A DNA stretch of 64,000 nt from Vibrio sp. D404a (GTDB lineage Bacteria > Pseudomonadota > Gammaproteobacteria > Enterobacterales > Vibrionaceae). Below the pieces are notes generated by a model. The model searched no databases, was not told the origin of the DNA, and saw nothing but the letters and a program-made list of their open reading frames with translations. Position 1 is the stretch's first letter; each line of letters opens with the position of its first letter. The translations under genes were made by a program, and so were the position numbers. Location: NCBI RefSeq assembly GCF_030248535.1, contig NZ_JAHGAJ010000002.1:124001-188000 (forward strand), given 5' to 3'. Below, in pieces: positions 35,355 to 44,678 of the stretch.

Positions 35355-35885
35355 CTAAGGCTCTGATTTTGAGTAAATCATTGTGCTATCCAGTTCGCCG
35401 TTAGGTAAACGCCTTGCGTTACGCAGTTCTGCATCTAGAACGTAACCACAACGCTTCGCGACCAATTGACTCTTGATATTAGAGCCTGCCATCTTAATCT
35501 CTATTCGCTTGGCACCTTTCTCTTCAAAAGCGAATCGTTCGATCATAGCGACAGCTTCAGTGACATATCCGCAACCTGTTTTCGATGTTCGCAACCAATA
35601 ACCAATTTCAAAAAATGGCACACTACTATCTCGAACAATGAAGCCAATCGCTCCAATAAAAGTATCATTCTCTTTCTCAACAATATTGAACCAAAACTCA
35701 TCATTGAATGCCTGACAGTTCTTTATCGCTTGTTTGGTGTTTGATTCTAAATCTGCTTTGGTGAAAGAATCACTAACCCAAGGTAAGAACTCATCAAACT
35801 CAGCTCTGCTATTCTGGATGACGTCATACATAGCGTCTATGTAATCCATTGATGGTGGGTTCAACTTAAGACTTTCGCTTTCCAT
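35355..35885 (-). CDS. GNAT-family N-acetyltransferase (RimJ/RimL-like)
   Basis: The start is the ATG at 35885 with TAGGAG upstream on the minus strand; the longer frame adds six residues that overlap this site. The 176-residue protein has the GNAT fold: WFNIVEKENDTFIGAIGFI (beta strand 2-4), FEIGYWLRTSKTGCGYVTEAVAMIERFAF (acetyl-CoA loop, a GxG variant) and AKRIEIKMAGSNIKSQLVAKRCGYVLDAELRNARRLPNGELDSTMIY. It matches the ribosomal-protein/RimL-type subgroup. The substrate is unknown. Confidence 0.83.
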   Translation of the reverse strand: MESESLKLNPPSMDYIDAMYDVIQNSRAEFDEFLPWVSDSFTKADLESNTKQAIKNCQAFNDEFWFNIVEKENDTFIGAIGFIVRDSSVPFFEIGYWLRTSKTGCGYVTEAVAMIERFAFEEKGAKRIEIKMAGSNIKSQLVAKRCGYVLDAELRNARRLPNGELDSTMIYSKSEP

Positions 35886-35940
35886 TGCGACTCCTAGATA
35901 CAACCTTTATGTCACTTAATATGAGCGCGCGGATTAACCG

Positions 35941-36195
35941 TTATTGCTCCACAGCTGACGCTTTTGGCTCCGGCGCAGACCATTTAATGATGGCTCTCAT
36001 ATTCATCGAAAAGAAGATGATGTTAGCGATAATCATTGCAACGCTTTCAGTCAAATAGCCAACCGCCACCCAACTTGTGTTGCCGCACATCATCAACACA
36101 AATCCGATCCTATTTTTATTGCCTATCTGCCAAATCGCGAGAAAGGTAAGCACCATGGCAACCCAATCGATACCGTAATATTGAAAGTAGTCCAT
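35941..36195 (-). CDS. Small membrane protein (PnuC/SemiSWEET-like)
   Basis: This 84-residue protein has about three hydrophobic spans (VAMVLTFLAIWQIG, IGFVLMMCGNTSWVAVGYL, VAMIIANIIFFSMNMRAIIKW). The tryptophan- and asparagine-containing GNTSWVAVG core resembles three-helix half-transporters related to PnuC and SemiSWEET. This is a pattern resemblance only; no substrate can be assigned. It lies 49 bp before the HAD phosphatase on the same strand. GGAAGAT precedes its ATG. Confidence 0.65.
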   Translation of the reverse strand: MDYFQYYGIDWVAMVLTFLAIWQIGNKNRIGFVLMMCGNTSWVAVGYLTESVAMIIANIIFFSMNMRAIIKWSAPEPKASAVEQ

Positions 36196-36244
36196 CTATC
36201 TTCCTTGTTTGTAATCTTCAAGAGCCCAATACAGCAAAGCTAAA

Positions 36245-36910
36245 CTAACTGAGTACGATCAAGTGTTCATGTAGCTCATCGTATGATTGGATATTGGCGA
36301 TAGCACCACTGAGGTCATTCTTACCATTAAAGTCATGCTCAATAGCGATAACATCGCAGCCACTGGATTTGCCTGCAAGTACACCTGCATTCGAATCTTC
36401 AAACACAACGGTCTGCTCTGGCGAGGTGTTAAGCTTTTCAAGCGCAAGAATATAGGCTTCCGGATCTGGCTTATGCTTGGTGACGTGCTCTTGGGTAATA
36501 ACAAGATCAAACAGATTATCTAACTCCAAAGACGCCAAGATGTTCTCAACCATCCAAGTTGCGGCTGAGCTCACTACGCCACATTTTTTTCCTGATTTCT
36601 TTAAGGCTTCGACATACTCTTTTGCCCCAGAATTCAGTTCAAGACTGGCTCTAAGCAACTCTTCATAGTGCGCTCGGAAGTAACGATTAAATTCCGTTAG
36701 CTCCGGTGAAATTTTGGCATGGTGAAAGAAATGCCCTGTCACAACTTGCCAGCTTTCACCCATCACATCTTTGTAGATGTTGTGATCGACGATCGAACCG
36801 TAGTCGGCACAAGCCATTGCAAGCGCTTGCCCCTTCAAAGGTTCTGAATTAACTAATGTTCCATCCATATCGAACAGGTACACTTTGTAATCTTTCAACG
36901 TTGTCTCCAT
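36245..36910 (-). CDS. HAD-superfamily phosphatase/phosphoglucomutase-like
   Basis: This 221-residue HAD subfamily IA protein has motif I DMDGTLVNSEP with the nucleophile D15 and general-acid D17. A helical cap follows (ALAMACADYGSIVDH...). Motif II is VVSSAATWM, motif III includes K in HVTKHKPDPEAY, and motif IV is VVFEDSNAGVLAGKSSG. It is close to beta-phosphoglucomutase/YqaB-like proteins. It dephosphorylates a sugar phosphate or similar small molecule; the true substrate is not evident. Confidence 0.86.
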   Translation of the reverse strand: METTLKDYKVYLFDMDGTLVNSEPLKGQALAMACADYGSIVDHNIYKDVMGESWQVVTGHFFHHAKISPELTEFNRYFRAHYEELLRASLELNSGAKEYVEALKKSGKKCGVVSSAATWMVENILASLELDNLFDLVITQEHVTKHKPDPEAYILALEKLNTSPEQTVVFEDSNAGVLAGKSSGCDVIAIEHDFNGKNDLSGAIANIQSYDELHEHLIVLS

Positions 36911-37038
36911 TTGTTGTCTAGTGTGGTAACTAATCCATGACTTTAAGTGCGACTAAAATGCCATATGTATTGAATCATATTAATAATGAAGATGCGGCTC
37001 TAGTTATATAACGCCAACCGCATCTCTGTTTCTTCGCT

Positions 37039-37647
37039 CTACTTTAGCTCTTCAGGAATACGACGCCCTTGATAGTAATACTCTCGATCATCGTCATTGA
37101 TTTCTCGTAGCACTCGACAAGGATTACCTACCGCAACAACATTAGCTGGGATGTCTTTGGTTACGATACTGCCAGCCCCAATAACAGAGTTCTCACCAAT
37201 CGTAACGCCCGGCAGTACAACCGTGTGGGCGCCAAGCCATACGTTATTGCTGATACGAACGGGAACATTGAATTGCGCTGCTTTGAGCCTCAGTTCAGGG
37301 CTAATAGGATGTGTACCTGCCGCAATGGTCACATTAGGTGCAATCATCACGTTGTCGCCTATAAATATGTCTGTGTCATCCACAAGCGTCAGGTTGAAAT
37401 TCGCATATACATTGTTTCCTAGGTGTGTGTGGCGACCCCAGTTCGCGCGCAGTGGTGGTTCGATGTAACAACCCGTTCCTACTTCAGCAAACAGCTGCTT
37501 CATAATTTGTTGTCGTTTGTCGCCTTCACTCGGACGAGTGTGGTTAAAATCGTAAAGCACTTCTAAGCATTGGGTTTGCTCGGCAACCAAATCGACGTCA
37601 TCACAGTAATAGACCTCTTGGCTGTGCATTTTTGCCTTTATATCCAT
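37039..37647 (-). CDS. Sugar O-acetyltransferase (Maa/LacA/NodL family)
   Basis: This 202-residue protein has an N-terminal maltose-acetyltransferase-like helical segment (LEVLYDFNHTRPSEGDKRQQIMKQLFAEVGTGCYIEPPLRANWGRHTHLGNNVYANFNLTLVDD). A hexapeptide left-handed helix follows. The catalytic His lies in IAAGTHPISPELR, and NNVWLGAHTVVLPGVTIGENSVIGAGSIVTKDIPANVVAVGNPCRVLREI closes the domain. It transfers acetyl from acetyl-CoA to a sugar. It is monocistronic as far as can be seen. Confidence 0.88.
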   Translation of the reverse strand: MDIKAKMHSQEVYYCDDVDLVAEQTQCLEVLYDFNHTRPSEGDKRQQIMKQLFAEVGTGCYIEPPLRANWGRHTHLGNNVYANFNLTLVDDTDIFIGDNVMIAPNVTIAAGTHPISPELRLKAAQFNVPVRISNNVWLGAHTVVLPGVTIGENSVIGAGSIVTKDIPANVVAVGNPCRVLREINDDDREYYYQGRRIPEELK

Positions 37648-37974
37648 GTTTCAACCTATTTAATAGTGACCTAAAGCGGTACGAATAATCGATAAATGAA
37701 TAATTTGAAGCATTTGATGATTATCAAAACGAGACTCGAGATAAGCTTCACACATGTTCCAGCAGATTCTCATTCAGATCCCTGATACACAACCAAAGCA
37801 CTTCAAACTTCGCCACTACATTAGGATTTTGCTAACGCCGATACCAACGTTTTACGCCATCTATGACCAAATTCATCAGCGATTTGTGACACAACACAGC
37901 TTCGTAAAAAGCTTGTAAATGGCTTGAGGCGCGTGTGTAGAAGGTGATTTTTGTTACCACAGTTCACAATTGAA
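37648..37974. other. Intergenic stretch
   Basis: In this 327-bp AT-rich gap between two minus-strand acetyltransferase genes I see only a short inverted repeat, TTTGAT-GATT-ATCAAA (37713-37728), which could be an operator. No RNA gene or open frame is supported. Confidence 0.35.
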
Positions 37975-38487
37975 TCAGTTCAGCTCGAGAGATACTGTGC
38001 TATTCATACGATAGCGTCTAACCGTCCCTTCCGACTCGTCGGTGTAACTTCCAAGATATTCGCCACCACACTTCTCAATCACTTTTTGAGAAGCAGGATT
38101 ATTAACTGAACACGTGACTATCGCTGCTTCCGTGATGGCGTTGTCGCGAACCCATGCCAATAGAAAGGGCGCGACACCTTTTCCTCGAGCTGTAGGCCTT
38201 GTTTCGTACCCAATATGCCCAATCACGTTCTCAACATAATCATTAGTACCTTGTCTCACTCGAATCGCGCCCAAGATTTGATTCTCTGATACACAATAAT
38301 AGGTCTTACTAAGCAGATAACCTTCTGGCAATCCTGTGGTGTCTTTTTCACGTCTGATGATGTCAGAAAGGTGTCCTTCCGGATCTTGCTCTACATCTTG
38401 GTATCTGGGAATGCCCGACTCAGAACACTCCTTAGCATAGCTTTCCATCAATGGTGCTAAACCAATGCTCGCTTCAACTACTTCCAT
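37975..38487 (-). CDS. GNAT-family N-acetyltransferase
   Basis: This 170-residue GNAT protein has ENQILGAIRVRQGTNDYVENVIGHIGYETRPTARGKGVAPFLLAWVRDNA, including the acetyl-CoA-binding RxxGxG-like RPTARGKG. The closing motif is VTCSVNNPASQKVIEKCGGEYLG. It resembles the YjaB/YkkB-type 'predicted acetyltransferase' family. The substrate is unknown. It is preceded by GAGGATATTT-type ribosome-binding sequence. Confidence 0.82.
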   Translation of the reverse strand: MEVVEASIGLAPLMESYAKECSESGIPRYQDVEQDPEGHLSDIIRREKDTTGLPEGYLLSKTYYCVSENQILGAIRVRQGTNDYVENVIGHIGYETRPTARGKGVAPFLLAWVRDNAITEAAIVTCSVNNPASQKVIEKCGGEYLGSYTDESEGTVRRYRMNSTVSLELN

Positions 38488-38743
38488 GTAAATATCCTCA
38501 ACGCTAGTCCATTTCCCTTATGTTATTTCATAAAGAGAACAACTCAGCATTTCATCACTGAATAGTTATCCTTGTTTCATATGAATAACACAGCATCATC
38601 ATATCACTATAACTTTCAGTAACTTAAATTACTCATCTTTTGAGTGGATCACAAAACATGGGTTAATTTTATAAGATGACGCTCTTTGGGATAATCAATT
38701 GGCTGGTGTATCGTCCTATAGATTCACGAGTAAACCCCAAACA
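38488..38743. other. Intergenic stretch
   Basis: This AT-rich stretch lies upstream of the GNAT gene and downstream of the art operon terminator. It must contain the GNAT promoter (minus strand). I see no gene or structured RNA. Confidence 0.35.
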
Positions 38744-38778
38744 CAAAAAAGCCCGCAACCTTATCAGGATCACGGGCT
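38744..38778 (-). terminator. Terminator of the artPIQM operon
   Basis: On the minus strand AGCCCG (38778-38773) pairs with CGGGCT (38755-38750) and is followed by a run of T (the A-run at 38744-38750 on the plus strand). It lies just past the artM stop. Confidence 0.8.
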
Positions 38779-38809
38779 AAAGAGTTGGTTTCTACTGTGC
38801 TTGGTAGTA

Positions 38810-39478
38810 TTAAGCAGCTTCGAACGCGAGCGCTTTCCTCTCTACTTGGCGGAAAATTAACGTTAGAAGTCCATTTACGGCTAGGTAGAATGCACCAGCT
38901 ATACCGAACACAGTTAGTGTGTCATAAGTTTGGCCGTTGATACGCTGCGCGTAGCCCATTAAGTCCATGATGGTGATGGTACTCGCGAGTGACGTGCCTT
39001 TGAATACCAAAATCACTTCGTTTGAGTAAGCTGGAACCGCTCGGCGCAGTGCATATGGAAGTAGCACTTTAAGCGTTGCTACTTTGTCCATACCTAACGC
39101 TCGACAAGCTTCCCACTGCCCTGCTGGAATCGCGTTGAATGCGCCCTTAAATAGCAGTGTGCTATATGCCGCGGTGTTCAGAGCTAGAGCTAACATTGCA
39201 CAAAACCATGGCTGACTTAGCCAAGTCCACATAAAGCTTTCACGAATCCAATCAAACTGACCTGGGCCGTAATACACCAAGAAAATTTGAACTAAAAGAG
39301 GCGTGCCAGTAAATAAGGTGATGATGCCACGAGTTAGCCAATGGATAGCTGGCAGCCTTAACACCAAAGTAACGGTCATCAAAAGCGATAAGATACAGCC
39401 GACAAGCAGCGATGCGCCTGTCAGTTGAATACTGGTCACTAGGCCTTCAAGCATTTGAGAGAAGTACTGTTCATTCAT
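38810..39478 (-). CDS. artM: Arginine ABC transporter permease ArtM
   Basis: This 222-residue inner-membrane permease of the His/Glu/Gln/Arg family has about five spans. The coupling loop is GQWEACRALGMDKVATLKVLLPYALRRAVPAYSNEVILVFKGTSLAS. It ends in the terminal position of an art operon in the E. coli order P-I-Q-M. Its start overlaps the artQ stop by 4 bp. It pairs with ArtQ to form the membrane channel for arginine. Confidence 0.9.
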   Translation of the reverse strand: MNEQYFSQMLEGLVTSIQLTGASLLVGCILSLLMTVTLVLRLPAIHWLTRGIITLFTGTPLLVQIFLVYYGPGQFDWIRESFMWTWLSQPWFCAMLALALNTAAYSTLLFKGAFNAIPAGQWEACRALGMDKVATLKVLLPYALRRAVPAYSNEVILVFKGTSLASTITIMDLMGYAQRINGQTYDTLTVFGIAGAFYLAVNGLLTLIFRQVERKALAFEAA

Positions 39479-40161
39479 GCCATAGCTCCTTTCGCGCCTA
39501 AACCTTGGATTGAGTATTTCGCATCAATCACTTTTACTGCTCTTTGCGTAACCAAAGTGATCACTAGGTAAATAGCTGCTGCGGTTGCGTACCATGTGAA
39601 TGCTTCGTGTGTTGCCGCCGAAGTTAATTGTGCTTGCTTTAGTAGATCAGTCACACCAATTAGCGAAACCAACGCCGTGTCTTTAAGAAGAACCAGCCAC
39701 TGGTTAGTTAAACCCGGCAGTGCGTGTCTTACCGCTTGTGGGAGAACAATCTTGAAGAAAGCGTGCGATTGAGGAATTCCCAGTGCGCTTGCTGCTTCTC
39801 TCTGCCCTTTGCTAACGGCTTTTAATGCACCACGCAAAGTCTGAGAAGCGTACGATGCAAAAATAAGTGACAGTGCAACAACACCAGATAAAAACGGGCT
39901 CACCTCAACGAAATCGCCAGTGACCATAAACAGTACTTGAGTCGAGCCAAAGTAGATAAACAACACGACTAAGATCTCTGGCAAACCACGAACCATGGTG
40001 ACAAACGCCGTTGTTGGCCATTTAATTGCGATGCGTCGAGACATCTCTCCACTTGCAAACAGTACAGCTAAAACTAATCCGACTAATAGGCTGACAAATG
40101 CAAGCTGAATGGTCATCCAGCTTGCTTCGACGAGCCCTAGAGAGTAACCCGTTAATTCCAT
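39475..40161 (-). CDS. artQ: Arginine ABC transporter permease ArtQ
   Basis: This 228-residue permease is homologous to ArtM. Its coupling loop is GQREAASALGIPQSHAFFKIVLPQAVRHALPGLTNQWLVLLKDTALVSLIG, and its N-terminal half reads SWMTIQLAFVSLLVGLVLAVLFASGEM. It overlaps artM by 4 bp and starts one base after the artI stop codon. It forms the heterodimeric arginine channel with ArtM. Confidence 0.9.
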   Translation of the reverse strand: MELTGYSLGLVEASWMTIQLAFVSLLVGLVLAVLFASGEMSRRIAIKWPTTAFVTMVRGLPEILVVLFIYFGSTQVLFMVTGDFVEVSPFLSGVVALSLIFASYASQTLRGALKAVSKGQREAASALGIPQSHAFFKIVLPQAVRHALPGLTNQWLVLLKDTALVSLIGVTDLLKQAQLTSAATHEAFTWYATAAAIYLVITLVTQRAVKVIDAKYSIQGLGAKGAMA

Positions 40162-40162
40162 A

Positions 40163-40894
40163 TTACTTACCGAAGTACTTGTTGAAGATTTCGTCGTATT
40201 CGCCGTTCGCTTTCACTGCTGCTAGCGCTACGTTTAGTTGGTCAACTAGCTCTTGGTTGCTCTTGTTTACTGCGATACCAAAGCCATTACCGAAGTACTC
40301 TTGGTTAGTTACTTGATCACCAACGTACGTTAGGTTGTCTTGCTTTTTAAACCATTCAGCCACAACCGCTGTGTCACCAAATACTGAATCGATACGACCG
40401 TTTTTCATGTCGATGAATGCATCTTGGTAGCTTGAGTAAGGTACTGCAGTTACGCCAGTCATCTGCTCTAGTAGGTAGCTTTGGTGTGTTGAACCGTTTT
40501 GAACGCCAACACGCTTGCCTTCTAGTGCTGCTTGGTCAGCAACTTTACCCTCGATAGAAATGAACGCAGCAGAGTTATCGTAGTAAGCGTTAGAGAAGTT
40601 CACCTGCTTTAGACGAGCATCAGTAATATCCATCGCCGAAATTGCCGCGTCGTAACGCTTGAATTTAAGTGCAGGGATCAGGCTATCAAATGCTTGGTTG
40701 TGGAATGTACATTTCGCTTGCATCTCTTCACACAGCGCATTGGCTAGGTCAACGTCGAAACCTTGGATTTGGTTGTTTTCATCCATGAACTCGAATGGTG
40801 CGTAAGTCGCTTCCATTGCGAATTTGATCTCTTGTTGCGCTGCTACGTTGAAAGAAGCAAGGCCGATAAGTGAAGCTAGTAGAATCTTTTTCAT
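40163..40894 (-). CDS. artI: Arginine-binding periplasmic protein ArtI/ArtJ
   Basis: This 243-residue SBP_bac_3 protein has a signal peptide (MKKILLASLIGLASFNVAA, cut near QQE). The binding domain begins EIKFAMEATYAPFEFMDENNQIQGFDVDLANALCEEMQAKCTF, with amino-acid ligand residues in RYDAAISAMDITDARLKQVNFS. It delivers arginine to ArtQM. GGAGTAAC precedes the ATG. Arginine specificity is inferred from operon context. Confidence 0.9.
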   Translation of the reverse strand: MKKILLASLIGLASFNVAAQQEIKFAMEATYAPFEFMDENNQIQGFDVDLANALCEEMQAKCTFHNQAFDSLIPALKFKRYDAAISAMDITDARLKQVNFSNAYYDNSAAFISIEGKVADQAALEGKRVGVQNGSTHQSYLLEQMTGVTAVPYSSYQDAFIDMKNGRIDSVFGDTAVVAEWFKKQDNLTYVGDQVTNQEYFGNGFGIAVNKSNQELVDQLNVALAAVKANGEYDEIFNKYFGK

Positions 40895-40998
40895 TTTGTT
40901 ACTCCGAATACTGTGTAATTGCGGCCTGTGGCCATTCTTATAATTTGATTGTTTTAATCGATGTTGTGTTTTTACTTAATCTAATATCGTGCGCTGAT

Positions 40999-41727
40999 CT
41001 AATGAGTGAGATACTCGGCAAACTCCGGAGTCTGCGGGTTGATAAACGCATCGCTCGTGCCGTGCTCTACGATGTACCCTTTTTCAAGGTAGAGAACATG
41101 GCTGGCAATCTTTTTCGCGAAATCGACTTCATGAGTGACCACCACTTGGGTGATGCCAGTTCCGCTTAACTCTTTAATAATGCTGACAACTTGATTGGTA
41201 ATTTCAGGATCAAGCGCAGCGGTTGGTTCATCAAACAGCAACACATCTGGCTTCATCATCAAGGCACGTGCAATCGCGACACGTTGTTGCTGACCACCTG
41301 AAAGTTTTAGCGGCCATGCATCGGCTTTGTCCGCTAATTGCAGCGTTTCGAGAACCTTCTTAGCCTGAGCAATCGCCTCTTGTTTATCCATTCCTGCAAC
41401 TTTAACTGGCGCTTCAATCAGGTTTTCAATCACCGTCATGTGTGGCCAAAGGTTGTACTGCTGGAAAACCATGCCTACTTTACGACGAAGTTGCAGGCCC
41501 TGTTTCTCTGGGATAGAGCCGGAAAAATCAAACGATTCACTAGCAATCTCTAGTTGGCCATCGTCTGCAATTTCCAACAGGTTTAATACACGAAGCAACG
41601 AGCTTTTACCGGCACCACTTGGGCCAAGTAAAACCAGTGTTTCACCGCTTTCGCAATTGAACGAAATATCGTGAAGAACTTGGGTGTCGCCGTACGATTT
41701 GTTGATGCTCTTTACTTGAATACTCAT
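40999..41727 (-). CDS. artP: Arginine ABC transporter ATPase ArtP
   Basis: The start is set at ATG 41727 ([13 protein letters not shown]), matching the E. coli ArtP N-terminus; the longer frame adds five residues. The 242-residue ATPase has Walker [11 protein letters not shown]-loop [11 protein letters not shown], signature [16 protein letters not shown], Walker [15 protein letters not shown] and the switch histidine VVTHEVDF. It resembles E. coli ArtP along its whole length. It is first gene of the operon; about 100 bp separate it from artI. Confidence 0.92.
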   Translation of the reverse strand: MSIQVKSINKSYGDTQVLHDISFNCESGETLVLLGPSGAGKSSLLRVLNLLEIADDGQLEIASESFDFSGSIPEKQGLQLRRKVGMVFQQYNLWPHMTVIENLIEAPVKVAGMDKQEAIAQAKKVLETLQLADKADAWPLKLSGGQQQRVAIARALMMKPDVLLFDEPTAALDPEITNQVVSIIKELSGTGITQVVVTHEVDFAKKIASHVLYLEKGYIVEHGTSDAFINPQTPEFAEYLTH

Positions 41728-42188
41728 GCCAAAATACTGCATTAATTGTCATTTGTTGGTTATTCTATTCATTCAGACTTTTTATGCAAGAAAAATGTAT
41801 AAAAATTTACTTTGTTGAATTTTTGTAACAAACATTGCGCAAAATGTAGGCTATTTATCTGGTCGTGTAAGTTTCTAATCTATCTCATTGAATTAGAAGC
41901 AAGGCGATTAAATTAGCAAACGTTTGAACGCAGTTTTATAAAACAAGGCTTTGATAATGACGATCTCTTTGCGTTAAGAAAAATAGAGATGTTCGGTGAA
42001 TAAATATTGGAGGATTCAACTCGAAACGAGTTATGAATACCCACATAATCAGGTGTGAGATGGTTTAAAATAAACGCGGTGAGTCATATAGTTAGAGAAG
42101 TAGTAATCCCCAAGATCAGCTTGTATCGCACATTACAACCAGCGATAACGTGCTTTAATGGGTTATCAATCAATACTAAGGTAGTCTA
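41728..42188. promoter_or_regulatory. Divergent promoter region between artP and the ABC exporter
   Basis: This 461-bp gap holds, near artP, GTTATTCTATTCATTCA (41758-41774), a partial match to ArgR boxes (TGAAT-N4-ATTCA type) on either strand, so arginine repression is possible. Towards the exporter is a palindrome AACTCG-AAA-CGAGTT (42018-42032). AAGGTAG precedes the exporter ATG. No gene is supported. Confidence 0.4.
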
Positions 42189-43994
42189 ATGTCCGACCCT
42201 GCTTCTACGCTTGAAGAGCAAACCACACCGCCACCGGAACAAACAAAAAAGAGCTTAAAGATCTTGCTTGAGCTATTTCAGTTCATTAAGCCATACCGAG
42301 GAAAAGTGGCCATTGCGCTGATAGCTTTGATTTTTACCGCAAGTCTTACGCTTACTGTCGGTCATGGTGTGCGTATTCTTATCGACCAAGGCTTTACCCA
42401 ACGTTCAACCGATGAGCTGGGGAACGCGATTCAATTTATGTTGGTGATCATTGGTTTGATCTCTGTCGGGACCTTCTTCCGCTTCTATCTGGTTTCATCG
42501 GTTGGTGAGCGTGTCAGTGCCGATATACGCTTAGCAGTGTTCAAGCATGTGGTCTCGCTGCACCCGAGCTATTTTGAAACCAACGGCAGTGGTGACATTA
42601 TGTCGCGTATCACTACTGACACTACCCTGCTACAGAGCATTATTGGCTCATCGTTTTCAATGGCGATGCGCAGCGCGTTGATGTGTATTGGCGCAGTGAT
42701 CATGCTGTTTGCGACCAATATCAAACTCACCCTGATCGTATTAGCATCGGTTCCGTTTGTTCTAGTGCCTATCTTGGTTTATGGCAGACGTGTGAGAGCC
42801 CTTTCTCGTCAGAGCCAGGATTCAATGGCAGATGTTGGATCTTATGCAGGCGAAGCCATTGAACATATTAAAACCGTACAGAGCTATAGCCATGAACAGC
42901 AAGAAATCAGTTCGTTTGGCAAAGAGGTAGAGAAAGCCTACGAGATTGGTCGTCAGCGCGTTAAACAGCGTGCGATTCTAATCTCCGGCGTGATTCTGAT
43001 TGTATTCAGTGCTATCTCAGGAATGCTTTGGGTTGGTGGTAGTGATGTAATTAATGGCACTATGTCGGCAGGTGATTTGGGCGCATTTGTATTTTACGCA
43101 ATCATGGTCGCCTCATCGCTTGGTACCATCTCTGAAGTCATGGGTGAACTTCAACGTGCAGCCGGTGCAACTGAAAGGCTGATTGAGATTTTGCATGTTG
43201 AGAGTCATATTGTTGCGCCTGTTAGTCATCCTCAAACAACCAAAGGATTAGCGGCGGAAGTAGCTTTCAATAATGTCACCTTTAGCTACCCTTCTCGCCC
43301 AGATGATCCAGCTACGACGGCTCTCACGATGACAGCGGAAGAAGGAAAAGTATTGGCGCTCGTTGGGCCTTCCGGTGCCGGTAAAACAACCTTGTTCGAA
43401 CTACTACAACGATTCTACGACCCACAAGTTGGCAGCGTTACACTTGGTGGCGTGCCTCTTCATCAGTTTGACCCTAATGAGCTACGTTCACAAATGGCAT
43501 TAGTACCACAACAACCTGCATTATTTAGCCACGATGTGTTCCACAATATTCGTTACGGGAATCCTAGTGCGACCGATGAAGAAGTTATTGCAGCCGCGAA
43601 GAAAGCCCATGCTCACGACTTTATTATGTCGCTACCTGAAGGCTACAACAGCTTTTTAGGTGAGCGCGGTGTCCGCTTATCTGGAGGACAACGCCAACGT
43701 ATCGCGATAGCTCGTGCGATCCTAAAGGATCCGAATATTTTATTATTAGACGAGGCCACCAGCGCACTTGATAGTGAAAGTGAGCACCATGTTCAGCAAG
43801 CTCTTGAAGAACTTATGAAAGGTCGAACTACACTCATCATCGCCCACCGACTTTCTACCATCAAACACGCCGATCAAATTGCCGTGCTTGACCAAGGTAA
43901 GCTAGTCGATCTGGGCAATCACGACTCGCTCATGCAGAGCTGCGAACTTTATCAGAGACTGGTGGAGTTACAGTTTAAACACGTCCGCGGATAG
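42189..43994 (+). CDS. ABC exporter, fused permease-ATPase (MsbA-related half-transporter)
   Basis: This 601-residue type IV exporter has a cytosolic proline-rich N-terminal tail (EEQTTPPPEQTKKS) and six membrane spans (VAIALIALIFTASLTL to about residue 300). The ATPase domain has Walker A GPSGAGKTT, signature RLSGGQRQRIAIARAIL, Walker B ILLLDEATSALD and switch IIAHRLST. It would act as a homodimer exporting a lipid or amphiphile. It fits the 'MsbA-related' family rather than true MsbA, which lies with lpxK elsewhere. The substrate is unknown. Confidence 0.85.
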   Translation: MSDPASTLEEQTTPPPEQTKKSLKILLELFQFIKPYRGKVAIALIALIFTASLTLTVGHGVRILIDQGFTQRSTDELGNAIQFMLVIIGLISVGTFFRFYLVSSVGERVSADIRLAVFKHVVSLHPSYFETNGSGDIMSRITTDTTLLQSIIGSSFSMAMRSALMCIGAVIMLFATNIKLTLIVLASVPFVLVPILVYGRRVRALSRQSQDSMADVGSYAGEAIEHIKTVQSYSHEQQEISSFGKEVEKAYEIGRQRVKQRAILISGVILIVFSAISGMLWVGGSDVINGTMSAGDLGAFVFYAIMVASSLGTISEVMGELQRAAGATERLIEILHVESHIVAPVSHPQTTKGLAAEVAFNNVTFSYPSRPDDPATTALTMTAEEGKVLALVGPSGAGKTTLFELLQRFYDPQVGSVTLGGVPLHQFDPNELRSQMALVPQQPALFSHDVFHNIRYGNPSATDEEVIAAAKKAHAHDFIMSLPEGYNSFLGERGVRLSGGQRQRIAIARAILKDPNILLLDEATSALDSESEHHVQQALEELMKGRTTLIIAHRLSTIKHADQIAVLDQGKLVDLGNHDSLMQSCELYQRLVELQFKHVRG

Positions 43995-44142
43995 CTCAGG
44001 GCTTGATGAGTATTTGCTCATCGGTCACAAGTCACAGCTCGCCATTTTCAATGTTGCAGCAATGTTAAAATGGCGATAGTGTTTTTATTCCAATAACTCA
44101 TGATTTCTCAAAGATCATTCTAACCACAATAAGAGAGTCTGC

Positions 44143-44607
44143 ATGGAAGCACTATTATCTGAATACCCTGTAATCACTGAAATCCCCGTGGCTTGGGGAG
44201 AGATGGACGCACTCAATCACGTGAACAACGCGGTCTACTTTCGCTATTTTGAAACCGCTCGCTTAGACTTTTTCAAGCACGTTGAGCTGATGGAAGAGAT
44301 GGCTGTCACTAAAGTTGGCCCAGTACTCGGTGATACTTACTGTAAGTATTTCCGCCCAGTCACCTACCCTGACACATTATTAGTCGGTTCAAAAGTGACA
44401 GAAGTTCAAGACGACCGTTTTACTATGGAATACGCTATCGTCAGTAAGGCGCAGCAGAAAGTCACCACCATCGGCACAGCCACTATAGTTATGTTTGACT
44501 TTGCATCCAATCAAAAAGCACTACTCTCTGTTCGACTGCTCAATGAAATTCAGAAGATGAGCACACTTAAAAGCCCATGCTTTAAGCAAGAAACAGTCGC
44601 TGAATAA
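44143..44607 (+). CDS. Acyl-CoA thioesterase, hotdog fold (4HBT/YbgC-like)
   Basis: This 154-residue protein has the 4-hydroxybenzoyl-CoA thioesterase motif VAWGEMDALNHVNNAVYFRYFETARLDFF, whose Asp/His-containing turn forms the active site. Strands DTLLVGSKVTEVQDDRFTMEYAIVS and VTTIGTATIVMFDFASNQK follow. It hydrolyses acyl-CoA; the chain specificity is unknown. It is monocistronic and followed by a terminator. Confidence 0.86.
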   Translation: MEALLSEYPVITEIPVAWGEMDALNHVNNAVYFRYFETARLDFFKHVELMEEMAVTKVGPVLGDTYCKYFRPVTYPDTLLVGSKVTEVQDDRFTMEYAIVSKAQQKVTTIGTATIVMFDFASNQKALLSVRLLNEIQKMSTLKSPCFKQETVAE

Positions 44608-44630
44608 CTAGATACATTTTAAAGGATTAA

Positions 44631-44658
44631 CAAAGGCCACTCGATTGAGTGGCCTTTG
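44631..44658. terminator. Bidirectional intrinsic terminator
   Basis: CAAAGGCCACTC (44631-44642) pairs perfectly with GAGTGGCCTTTG (44647-44658) around GATT. It lies between the convergent thioesterase and rlhA genes. Confidence 0.85.
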
Positions 44659-44678
44659 TCATTTAGGAGTGTGTCGGA

